Below are positions 43,561-53,390 of a DNA stretch of 53,390 bases, piece after piece; position 1 is the first letter of the stretch; each line of letters starts with the position of its first letter. Under the pieces are notes generated by a model. The model was not told the origin of the DNA. It ran no database searches and saw nothing but the letters and a program-made list of their open reading frames with translations. A program made the translations under genes and the position numbers. The DNA is taken from positions 1 through 53,390 of the forward strand of contig JAUCBJ010000489.1 of assembly GCA_032718475.1 (NCBI GenBank), in the 5' to 3' direction. Source of the DNA: Nemertoderma westbladi (taxonomy: Eukaryota; Xenacoelomorpha; Nemertodermatida; Nemertodermatidae).

Positions 43561-45128
43561 GACGTGTCTATGCTGACTATAATCCTAATAACGAGTAATG
43601 TTTTGACAATATTCGTAAACTACATGGTTTAGAATATTTTACGATATGTTATTTTATCCAATACTAATAATGGAATGTTGTGAGATACAGTGTACATTTG
43701 GTGACCAGGTTGTTCACGACGAACGCAACGAGATTTGTAGTGGATACGAGTATCCATCTGCCACAAATCAGCAATTAACCGCACAGCTTCGAGATTTTGC
43801 ATAGTTATAAAGATCGTCAGTCAGCGTTTAAGAAAAAAGAAAAAAATTGATTCAAAACTGGTCGAGCGCAACGAGGAGAATGAAGGAGAAGAGTATGGTA
43901 AAACGAAAAATGTCATACTTAACTTAAATAGCCCTAGTTAGTAGGTTTACAAATGACAGTTAAAGCATTTAAGGGTAAACTGAAATGTACCTCTGTTTTT
44001 TCAACCAATTTAACGCAAACTGAAAGCATCGCCATCATTCATTGCTAATTTGGGAATGACGGTCTTTGTTATCTAATAGAGATTAGTACACTTTCTTATA
44101 TAGACTCTCGTGCTGCGCGAAGGCCCCATATCGTGTCAAAAGTACATAGTAAAAAGTAGAATGAGGTAGGTAGAATGATCAAGAATGAGTTTTATTGTTT
44201 CATATGAGTTTCATTTAAACTAAAAAACTAAGCTAAAAACCTACCAACTCGCGTAAAACTCAACCACTCGGACATAATAGTTGAATTTCGCTAAATTGAA
44301 AATGAGTGAAAAACAGCGGTGTTTTCCGCTTACTTTTTTTTATTGAATAATAGTCCTGTATTGAACAAAAAATAACCTAGAACGACCTCGAGTGAGGAAG
44401 ACAGACCGACCTCCTGTACAATACTTCAATGTAGAAGAAGTACATTATATAGGCCTATCAATGAATCAATAAACATTATACCCAGGAATAAAAATACTCT
44501 GCCTCTATAATTATTAATATAGTATATAACGAGAGAAAGCCGCCCCAATATTAGATTATTACAACAACATATCCATTGGGTAAGAAAGTGGAGGAGAGCC
44601 AGCCCGACTCCCAATTTTTTCGTTTATATTACGTGATAAATTTTCACTCATCTCGTCATGAACACAACATGTATGTAACCTTTTGTTAAATTTGTTGGCT
44701 ATGCGTTTGCGGCTGTTTGGGCGGGGTGTGGTAGGCCTACACTTTTCACACTGAAACATTTTGGTTGTGAAATGTTCAGGGCACAGCGATCAGAGATATT
44801 TTATATATATTTTATTATGAGAGGAAGAAGAACATACAACGTTATTTACTATATTATATGTAACGAAATAATTGTTTTCGGGTTTGGAAGCCTCCCCAAA
44901 TAGTTGATATACGATTATATTTAAAATTATTTCGATGGTCATGGTCATTCACCCGTCTTTAGTTAGAAATTTGTTTCCATGAAAGACAGTTTAGTTTAGT
45001 TTTTAATGATTTATTATCTCTTATCTGACTGGGGTAATAATAAAGGATAGGATAAATGGATGCAAAGTGTGACAGTAACAATTATTTCCCTGACAACCTA
45101 GCATGTCTTAAGTATATGATATATCAAA
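43561..45128. other. Mostly unassigned; one small odd frame
   Basis: No gene is established. A minus-strand ATG frame at 44559-44759 (66 codons: MFQCEKCRP..., HTCCVHDEMSE) has a CxxC and a CC..H cluster and could be an exon. It has no recognisable domain, splice partner or neighbour, so I leave it as unsupported. Confidence 0.3.
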
Positions 45129-45177
45129 GGGGGAAGTTTGGATTCACTGCATAAATGCAGTTCACCAAACTTCCCCC
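45129..45177 (+). repeat. Unit 1 hairpin (49 nt)
   Basis: GGGGGAAGTTTGG pairs with CCAAACTTCCCCC (13 bp). After a small internal loop, ACTGCA pairs with TGCAGT around TAAA. It is the first recognisable feature of the array. Confidence 0.85.
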
Positions 45178-46034
45178 GAATGCACACTGTAACTTCCCCC
45201 TTCCCACAAATATCCACTGTTGAATTAATTTGAAGCGATATAATAAGTACAAAATTGTGCGAGTTTTTAATTGTGTGGTCCAATTGTTATTTGATCTCTA
45301 TTTATTATTTAAAGTGCATTTAATATCACACTGGTTTTTAGAATATTATACTATACAACCTTATGTTTTATTAATTTACCCAATCGAAGCCTCATAAGGG
45401 CCGGTTATTTTTGTACGCATATCCCCTAATGCGCTCAGTAAGGTTCAAACAACATATTAATATGAAAATAAAGTATCTGCAAAGAAAATAACCCAATACT
45501 ATATAATTTGACCTTATTAAAAAATTTGCACTTTTGCACACTTATTTGTACAAGTGCACTTTAGCAGATCGTAATGGTGGCTCTTATTTAACAAACTTAT
45601 GTTTATCCTCTACCGATCTACGATGGTGTATGATCAAGTGTCAGTCGCTAAAAGTGTCAAAAATCCAATTTAATAAATCTCGATATTTGCGATTTTTGAC
45701 CATATTCATGGACATTTTAAGTCACTTTATAGACATAAAAAGTTAAACAAATGTTACGATTATAGTTAGAAATCATTCCAAACTACATTTTAATCCAAAA
45801 AATAACATTCTACGATGAATAGAACTGGAAATAATAGTGTTTGAACTATCGAAAAAATGTTCACTATTTAAGTGCATTTTGCACTAAGTGTACATAAGTC
45901 TTTTCCTAAGTTTTATCCTATTTCACACACTACAATCTATCCTCTATCCAATGAAAAAAGTTTCAGATTAAACGGCCCTGTAGACCCGAAGTTATTTGTG
46001 TTTAAAAATAGTCACTCGAAAATTTCAAATTCTC

Positions 46035-46109
46035 TTGGTCACATAGTCTAGTGGTTATCAATCACGTTAATGAAACCTAAATTCGCGGGTTCGAAATCCA
46101 ATATTGACC
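46035..46109 (+). other. tRNA-like sequence, unit 1
   Basis: ggtca...ttgacc ends can pair. There is a box A-like catagtctagtgg and a box B-like gggttcgaaatcc with one extra A. The anticodon arm is not canonical, so it is a tRNA pseudogene or tRNA-derived module, not a working tRNA. Confidence 0.5.
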
Positions 46110-48159
46110 TGACCATTCTTAATTTTTTTGCAAAAAAAATTATTTTTATTTTTTCACTAAAATCGCTCTAACTTCGGTTCTGGTGGTCCAAATTCAATAA
46201 AATTGGTATATTCTTTGCTGTAATTTTTTTCTTAATCTTTTGAGAAGGGGTTATTTTTGGCCCCAAAAAAATTAACAAAAAAGGGCCAAAATAACGCGAT
46301 ATTTTTCGACCCTTAAAATTCGTAATTTTAATTATATATGTTAAGATAAAAGATAGCGGAGTTAATTTGATACTTTTTACAGGTACTTTTGGCGCAATAC
46401 GCTAAATTATAATGGAATAGCGATTTGTTAAAAAAAAAAATTTTTCGTCCCTTTTTATAAAAATTATATTTCACACGATCGCCTGCCGCTCCAGTTTTAT
46501 AATACCTCCGGCGCTGTGATTAACGCTGTTAGATTGATAATTTAACGCACTATAAGTCTGTGTAAACAAATCTCCCGTAAGTTAAGTAGTTTTCGAGCTA
46601 GACGATTTCCCGCGAAGCAAGTTTGAAGCGCGAAATTATAATTTTGGCCCTCATTTTTTTAATATCATCCTTGGAGCAAAACCGATAACATATTTGAATT
46701 CCCCGTATGGATATTGACTGTATAGAATGTACCTTAACCAACTAAAGTTAAAAATAAAAAATTATTCGATAAAAACTACTTTACAAATTCTGGCCCTTTT
46801 TGGCCCCTATTGCCGACATATTTTTTGTACCCCCATTCGATAGGAACGTAGCCCCAATGGTCTTCTACGAGTTTCATAAAAGAATTAGTGGATTCCTACC
46901 CGCGTTGTCGAATTAAACATTTCGGAAATAAGTTTTCCAAAAAAGACGGACAAAAACGTACAAATTTACAGCCCCTTTTTCCACCCGAAATTTTAATAAA
47001 TCTCTTACCCCCATTCGATACGAAGGTAGTACCACTCTTCCCCTTTCCAACCGCGTTACTTTCGTCCCCGTACGATTAATATTAGCCGAGTTATAGCGGA
47101 TCCCGCAAAGTCATTTTGTCCGTTTTTTCAACTTTGACGGACATTTTCGGAAAAAAGGCGTGGTAATCTTTTTTGAAAAAAAAAACGAATTCACTAATTA
47201 ATCCCTTCTATCGTATCCCGGCGTCGGCTAAGCAATAACCTAGGGTTTTTTCGAGCCACTGTAGAGCGCCTTTCAAAAAAATTTTAAAATTGTCGAAAAA
47301 ATGACGGTTTTTTGTCCGTCGTGTCCGTCGAAGGGTTAGATTTAATAATGTTAGAGTTGCTAATATCTTAGAATTCCGAGCCGCTCCCCTGGTGAGAAAA
47401 TAAAAAAATTTGGTCAGTTCCTTCATCGAAAAGTCCCCCAGAATCCCAAGTTAACCTATATAGTTAGCGATGGCCTGCGGCTTTAGGAGCGGCCGCGGTA
47501 TTCACCTCCCTCATAGCGGCCGCGGCGGTGTTGCGTCAAATGGAGAAATATTTATCCCACCAAGGTGGGCCCCTCAATGAAAATATACTTAGAGAAAGAC
47601 CACGAGGTAAAGGGAAAAGTGATGGAGGGAAGAGGAAATATATGGGGTATGGGTCGAAAGACACGATGAGGGAAGAAAAGCTGATCTCGTTAATTTTATA
47701 TTACTTGTTATTTTAAGTAATATATTTTTGCTCCGACTGAATGCTTGCTCTATAGTCTATATACTGGTTACCCATGAATATTAATATATACTACATTATC
47801 GTTTGTACATAATACGAAGTCTGTAAGTTATAGTTACTGAAACATTTCAGCTCTGAAATTATAATATATGAATCGAGGCTGTATTTGTTACGATCTACAT
47901 AGAATATATAGGTTATTGAAACCGTTATATTGTGACGATGGATTATAGGTTTCTTTCACTGGTAAATCCCTATAAATGTTGAAGTAATAAAATTTAATTC
48001 CAGAACCAAAGTTTGAAGGTCTGCATTTTATACCACTCATAGCTTAGAAATTGTACAATGTATTGTCAATCTGAGTGAAGTCGTATAGGTTCAACGAACC
48101 CTGCGTAGTAAACAACAGGTCCTCCAAAGAATGTGCCTTTGGTAAATTATATCTTGAAG

Positions 48160-48207
48160 GGGGAAGTTAGATTCACTGCATAAATGCAGTTCATCTAACT
48201 TCCCCCA
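48160..48207 (+). repeat. Unit 2 hairpin (48 nt)
   Basis: GGGGGAAGTTAGAT pairs with ATCTAACTTCCCCC (14 bp), then a TC/TC internal loop and ACTGCA / TGCAGT around TAAA. Compared with unit 1, both sides of the outer stem changed together. Confidence 0.85.
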
Positions 48208-49020
48208 AATATCCACTATTGAATAAATTTGAAGGGATATTATTAAGTCCAAAATTGTGAGAGTTTTTAATTGTGTGGTCCAATTGTTATTTGATCTCTA
48301 AAGTGCATTTAATATCATACTGGTTTTTTAGAATATTATAACCTTATATTTTATTAATTTACCCAATCGAAACCCTTATATGGACCAGTTATTTGTACAC
48401 ATGTCCCTAATGCGCTCAGTAAGGTCCAAACAACATATTAATATGAAAATAAACTATCTGCAACGAAAAGAACCCAATAATACACCATTTGACCTTATTA
48501 AAAAAATTGCACTTTTGCACACTTATTTGCATTGCACAAGTGCACTTGAGCGGATCCTAAAGGTGGTTCCTATTTAAGACACTTATGTTTATCCTCTACC
48601 GATCTACGATGGTGCATGATCAAGTGTCAGTCGCTAAAAGTGTCAAAAATTCAATTTATTAAATTGCGACATTTGCGATTTTGGACCATATTCATGGACA
48701 TTTTAAGTCACTTTATAGACATAAAAAGATAAACAAATGTTAAGATTATAGTTAGAATTCACTCCAAACTACATTTTAACCCAAGTAATAACATTCTACG
48801 ATGAATAGAACTTGAAATAATAGTGTTTGAAATATCGAAAAAATGTCCACTATTTAAGTGCATTTTGCATTAAGTGCACATGCGTCTTTTCCCAAGTTGT
48901 ATCCTATTTCACACACTACAATCTATCCTCTATCCAATGAAAAAAGTTTCAGATCAAACGGCCCAGTAGAACCGAAGTTATTGATGTTTAAAAATAGTCA
49001 CCCGAAAATTTCAAATTCTC

Positions 49021-49096
49021 TTGGTCACATAGCCTAGTGGTTATCAATAACGTTAATGAAACCTAAGTTCGCGGGTACGAAATCCAATATTGGCCA
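49021..49096 (+). other. tRNA-like sequence, unit 2
   Basis: Ends ttggtca / tggcca pair with one G-U. Box A-like catagcctagtgg is kept; box B is weakened (gggtacgaaatcc). Confidence 0.5.
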
Positions 49097-50946
49097 TTCT
49101 TAATTTTTTGTAAAAAAATTTTTTTTTATTTTTTCACTAAAATCGCTCTAACTTCGGTTCTGGTGGTCCAAATTCAATAAAATTGGTATATTCTTTGCCG
49201 TAATTTTTTTTTCTATCTTTTGAGAGGGGGTCATTTTTGGCCCCAAAAAAATTGAAAAAAAGGGCCAAAATTACGCGATATTTTTCGACCCTTAAAATTC
49301 GTAATTTTAATTATAAATGTTAAGAAAAAAGATAGCAGAGGTAATTTTCTACATTTTAAATGTAGTTTTGGCGCAATACGCTAAATTATAATAGAGTAGC
49401 GATTTATTAAAAAAAAAAAATTTTTTGTCCCTTTTTATAAATATTTTATTTCACACGATCGTCTGCCGCACCAGTTGTATAATAGCTACGGCGCTGTAAC
49501 TAAGGCTGAAAGATAGATAATTTAACGCTCTATAAGAATGTTTAAATGCGTCTCCCAGACGTTGAGTAGTTTTCGAGCTAGACGTGTTCCCGCGCAGCCA
49601 GTTTGAAACGCGAAATTATAATATTGGCCCTCATTTTTTTTATATCATTTGTGCAGCAAATCCAATCGAATATTTGGATTGCCCGTATCAATATTAACCG
49701 TATAAAATGCACCTTAACCGTCTAGAGTTAAAAATTAAAAAGTTATTAGTTATAAATCATTTATCATATTCTGGCCCTTTTTGGACCCTTTTGCCGACAT
49801 AATTTCTGTACCCCCATTCGATAGGAATGTAGCTCCTGTGATCCTTTACTCGTTCCGAAAAAGAATTGGCAGATTCCTACTAGCGTTTTCGAATTAAAAA
49901 TTTCGGAAATATTAATTATTTAAAAAAGACGGACAAAAACGGAAAAATTACGACCCCTTTTTCGACCCGACATATTAATAAATATCTTACCCCCATTCGA
50001 TACAAAGGTAGTACCACTCTTTCCCTTTCCACCCGCCTTACTTTCGTCCCCGTACAATTAATACTAGCCGAGTTATAGCGCATCCCGCAAAGTCATTTTG
50101 TCCGTTTTCTCGACTTTGACGGACATTAGCCACAAAACCATGGACTTAATTTTCAAAACAAAAATATGTGAAATCTAATTTTTAGACCCTCTTTCGATTC
50201 CGCGCGACGCCTAGTCCGTTGGGGCGATATTGATTTTTTTTTACATAGACCCTAATGGTGAATTCCCGCGGAGACGACGGACAATCGTCCGTAATGTCCG
50301 TCAAACCGATAGATCGGAGAATCCAGATGGATCAAATGTCTTAGAATCGGCCGAAGCGTCCTCAATGAAAATATACTTTACGAAAGACCACGAGGTAAAG
50401 GGAAAAGTGATGGAGGGAAGAGGAAAGATATGGGGTATGGGTCGAAAGACATGATGAGGGAAGAAAAGCTGATCTCGTTAATTTTATATTACTTGTTATT
50501 TTAAGTAATATATTTTTGCTTCGACTGAATGCTTGCTCTATAGTCTATATACTGGTTACCCATGAATATTAATATATACTACATTATCGTTTGTACATAC
50601 TACGAAGTCTGTAAGTTATAGTTACTGAAACATTTCAGCTCTGAAATTATAATATATGAATCGAGGATGTATTTGTTACGATCTACATAGAATATATAGG
50701 TTATTGAAACCGTTATATTGTGACGATGGATTATAGGATTCTTTCACTGGTAAATCCCTATAAATGTTGAAGTAATAAAATTTAATTCCAGAACCAAAGT
50801 TTGAAGGTCTGCATTTTATACCACTCATAGCTTAGAAATTGTACAATGTATTGTCAATCTGAGTGAAGTCGTATAGTTTCAACGAACCCTGCGTAGTAAA
50901 CAACAGGTCCTCTAAAGCGTGTGCCTTTGGTAAATTATATCTTGAA

Positions 50947-50994
50947 GGGGGAAGTTAGATTCACTGCATAAATGCAGTTCATCTAACTTCCCCC
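50947..50994 (+). repeat. Unit 3 hairpin (48 nt)
   Basis: Identical to the unit 2 hairpin, in the same position relative to the shared upstream tail ctttggtaaattatatcttg. Confidence 0.85.
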
Positions 50995-51812
50995 AAATAT
51001 CCACTATTGAATAAATTTGAAGGGATATTATTAAGTCCAAAATTGTGAGAGTTTTTAATTGTGTGGTCCAATTGTTTTTTGATCTCTATTTATTGTTTAA
51101 AGTGGATTTAATATCATACTGGTTTTTTAGAATATTATAACCTTATATTTTATTAATTTACCCAATCGAACCCTTATAAGGACCAGTTATTTGTACACAT
51201 GTCCCTAATGCGCTCAGTAAGGTTCAAACAACATATTAATATGAAAATAAAGTATCTCCAACGAAAAGAACCCAATACTATACAATTTGATCTCATTTAA
51301 AATTTGCACTTTTGCACACTTATTTGCACAAGTGCACTTTAGCAGATCCTAATGGTGGATCTTATTTAACAAACTTATGTTTATCCTCTACCGATCTACG
51401 ACGGTGCATGATCAAGTGTCTGTTGCTAAAAGTTTCAAAAATGAAATTTAATAAATCGCGACATTTGCGATTTTGGACCATATTCATGGACATTTTAAGT
51501 CACTTTATAGACATAAAAAGGTAAACAAATGTTAAGCTTATAGTTAGAAATCACACTAAACTACATTTTAATCCAAAAAATAACATTCTATGATGAATAG
51601 AACTGAAAATAATAGTGTTTGAAATATCGAAAAAATGTGCACTTTTTAAGTGCATTTTGCACTAAGTGCACATGCGTCTTTTCCCAAGTTGTTTCCTATT
51701 TCGCACACTACAACCTATCCTCTATCCAATGAAAAAAGTTTCAGATCAAACGGACGAGTAGAACCGCAGTTATTGATGTTTAAATATAGTCACTCGAAAA
51801 TTTCAAAACCAC

Positions 51813-51888
51813 TTGGTCACATAGTCTAGTGGTCATCAATCACGTTAATGAAACCTAAGTTCGAGGGTACGAAATCCAATATTGGCCA
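51813..51888 (+). other. tRNA-like sequence, unit 3
   Basis: Same layout as unit 2. Box A-like catagtctagtggtcatc; box B-like segment degraded to gagggtacgaaatcc. Ends ttggtca / tggcca. Confidence 0.5.
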
Positions 51889-53390
51889 TTCTTAATTTTT
51901 TGCAAAAAAAAATATTTTTATTTTTTCACTAAAATCGCTCTAACTTCGGTTCTGGTGGTCCAAATTCAATAAAATTGGTATATTCTTTGCCGTAATTTTT
52001 TTTTCTATCTTTTGAGAGGGGGTCATTTTTGGCCCCAAAAAAATGGAAAAAAAAGGGCCAAATTTACGCGATATTTTTCGACCCTTAAAATTCGTAATTT
52101 TAATTATAAATGTTAAGAAAAAAGATAGCGGAGGTAATTTTCTACATTTTAAATGTAGTTTTGGTGCAATACGCTAAATTATAATGGAGTAGCGATTTAT
52201 TAAAAAAAAATTTTTTTTTGCCCCTTTTTATAAATATTTAATTTCACACGATCGTCTGCCGCACCAGTTGTATAATAGCTACGGCGCTGTAACTAACGCT
52301 GAAAGATAGATAATTTAACGCTCTATAAGAATGTTTAAATACGTCTCCCAGACGTTGAGTAGTTTTCGAGCTAGACGTGTTCCCGCGCAGCGAGTTTGAA
52401 ACGCGAAATTTTAATATTGGCCCTCATTTTTTTTATATCATTTGCGCAGCCAAAGCAATCGAATATTTGGATTGCCCGTATCAATATTAACCGTATAAAA
52501 TGTACCTTAACCTTCTAGAGTAAAAAATTAAAAAGTTATTAGTTATAAATCCTTTATCAGTTTCTGGCCCTTTTTGGACCCTTTTGCCGACATATTTTTT
52601 GTACCCCCATTCGATAGGAATGTAGCCCATGTGGTCTGTTACGACTTCCGAAAAAGAATTGGCAGATTCCTACTAGCGTTTTCGAATTAAAAATTTCGGA
52701 AATATTAATCATATAAAAATGACGGACAAAAACGGAAAAGTTACGGCCCCTTTTTAGACCCGACATATTAATAAATATCTTACCCCCATTCGATACGAAC
52801 GTAGTACTACTCTTTCCCTATCCACCCGCGTTACCTTCGTCTCCGTACGATTAATACTAGCCGAGTTATAGCGGATCCCGCAAAGTCATTTTGTCCGTTT
52901 TCTCGAATTTGACGGACATTAGCCGGTAAACCATCGACTTAATTTTTAAAACAAAAATATGTGAAATCTAATTTTTAGACCCTCTTTCGATTCCGGGCAA
53001 CTTCTAGCGGGTAGGGGCGATATTTAATTTTTTTTACATAGACCCTAATGGTGAATTCGCGTGAAGAAAACGGACAATTGTCCGTCATGTCCGTCAAAAC
53101 GATAGATTCGCTAAAAGCTCTGAAGAATCTTATTTTTTTTGCATTACGCGTCCCCCCTCGAAAAATCAAGAAAATCGTACGGCTGGAAATAGGTCGAATG
53201 GGGGGGGAACACCGTTTTCGCAGTAACTACGCGTCCAGTATGTAGACTGCGTCCTTTAGAGGGGCGGCGAATTCACCTCACTCAACGCCGCCCTTAATGA
53301 ATGTTTTTAAAAGATATTTCTTCCCACCAAGGCGGACCCACACGGAATATATACTTGACGAAAGACCACGAGGTAAAGGGAAAAGCGTGG

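Larger units (their letters stand above)
45129..53390 (+). repeat. Tandem array of 2.8-3.0-kb units, third copy cut by window end
   Basis: Three consecutive units start (by the hairpin) at 45129, 48160 and 50947, giving periods of 3031 and 2787 bp. Order within a unit: hairpin; GTGCA-rich block (gcacttttgcacac...caagtgcactt); tRNA-like sequence; T-rich stretch with atcgctctaacttcggttct; ggcccc inverted repeat; two blocks starting tacccccattcgata; TGTCCGTC motifs; a variable segment; then a tail (gaccacgaggtaaagggaaa ... acatttcagctctgaaatta) that leads into the next hairpin. Units 2 and 3 are very similar; unit 1 is more diverged and lacks sequence homologous to the tail upstream of its hairpin. 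All reading frames are short. It may be a large satellite or tandem copies of a non-coding element. Confidence 0.9.

Noticed and set aside
44559-44759. 66-codon ATG frame with CxxC and CC..H
   Set aside because: Possible exon, but there is no recognisable domain, neighbour or splice partner.
45129-45177. Hairpin as a microRNA precursor
   Set aside because: At 48-49 nt the whole hairpin is shorter than typical animal pre-miRNAs, and it lies in a tandem array.
46035-46109. Functional tRNA gene in the array
   Set aside because: The anticodon arm does not fold canonically and box B has an extra base.

Overview
The window looks like nuclear DNA from an animal, most likely an invertebrate; I cannot name the species. 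The reasons are GT-AG introns that join in phase, a SUMF2-type gene, a TPR plus SET-domain gene, a nuclear-type tRNA-His with internal Pol III boxes, and a load of animal-type transposons. These include a MULE, a BEL/Pao LTR element, an RTE-like LINE, fold-back elements and tRNA-derived SINEs. The DNA is AT-rich and gene-poor. Most long reading frames lie in satellites or transposons.

Layout. 1-6832 is a MULE DNA transposon with TIRs of about 720 bp, a frameshifted transposase and a duplicated right end. 6833-13754 is a second, older inverted-repeat structure with arms of about 630 bp. It holds a 315-bp tandem repeat with evenly spaced CTCF-like motifs, and a broken reverse-strand gene that I do not recognise. 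13755-19684 has tandem repeats followed by a large intact gag-like ORF of a BEL/Pao element. That ORF stops within the first residues of its protease. 19685-26500 is non-genic: a fold-back element with a nested MITE, a long CGGAA microsatellite, another MITE, a 136-bp duplication and a SINE.

26522-27922 (minus) is the 3' end of a SUMF2-like gene. A LINE remnant and a 1.4-kb, 34-bp minisatellite follow. 32041-32112 is tRNA-His(GUG). 33122-34924 has a BEL/Pao integrase C-terminal scrap, a TIR element made of phased A-tracts, and the endonuclease-like C-terminus of a LINE. 36130-41906 (minus) is the best host gene: two exons encode a TPR/SET protein of about 768 aa, with a same-strand RTE-like LINE in its 3.5-kb intron. 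42200-45128 is repeats. 45129-53390 is a tandem array of units of about 2.8-3.0 kb without coding capacity. Each unit has a G/C-clamped hairpin, a tRNA-like sequence and recurrent TGTCCGTC motifs.

The three host loci (SUMF2-like, tRNA-His, TPR/SET) show no sign of acting in one pathway. The most unusual signals are compensatory changes in the array hairpin, the unidentified gene in the 6.9-kb inverted-repeat structure, and the seven spaced CTCF-like motifs.
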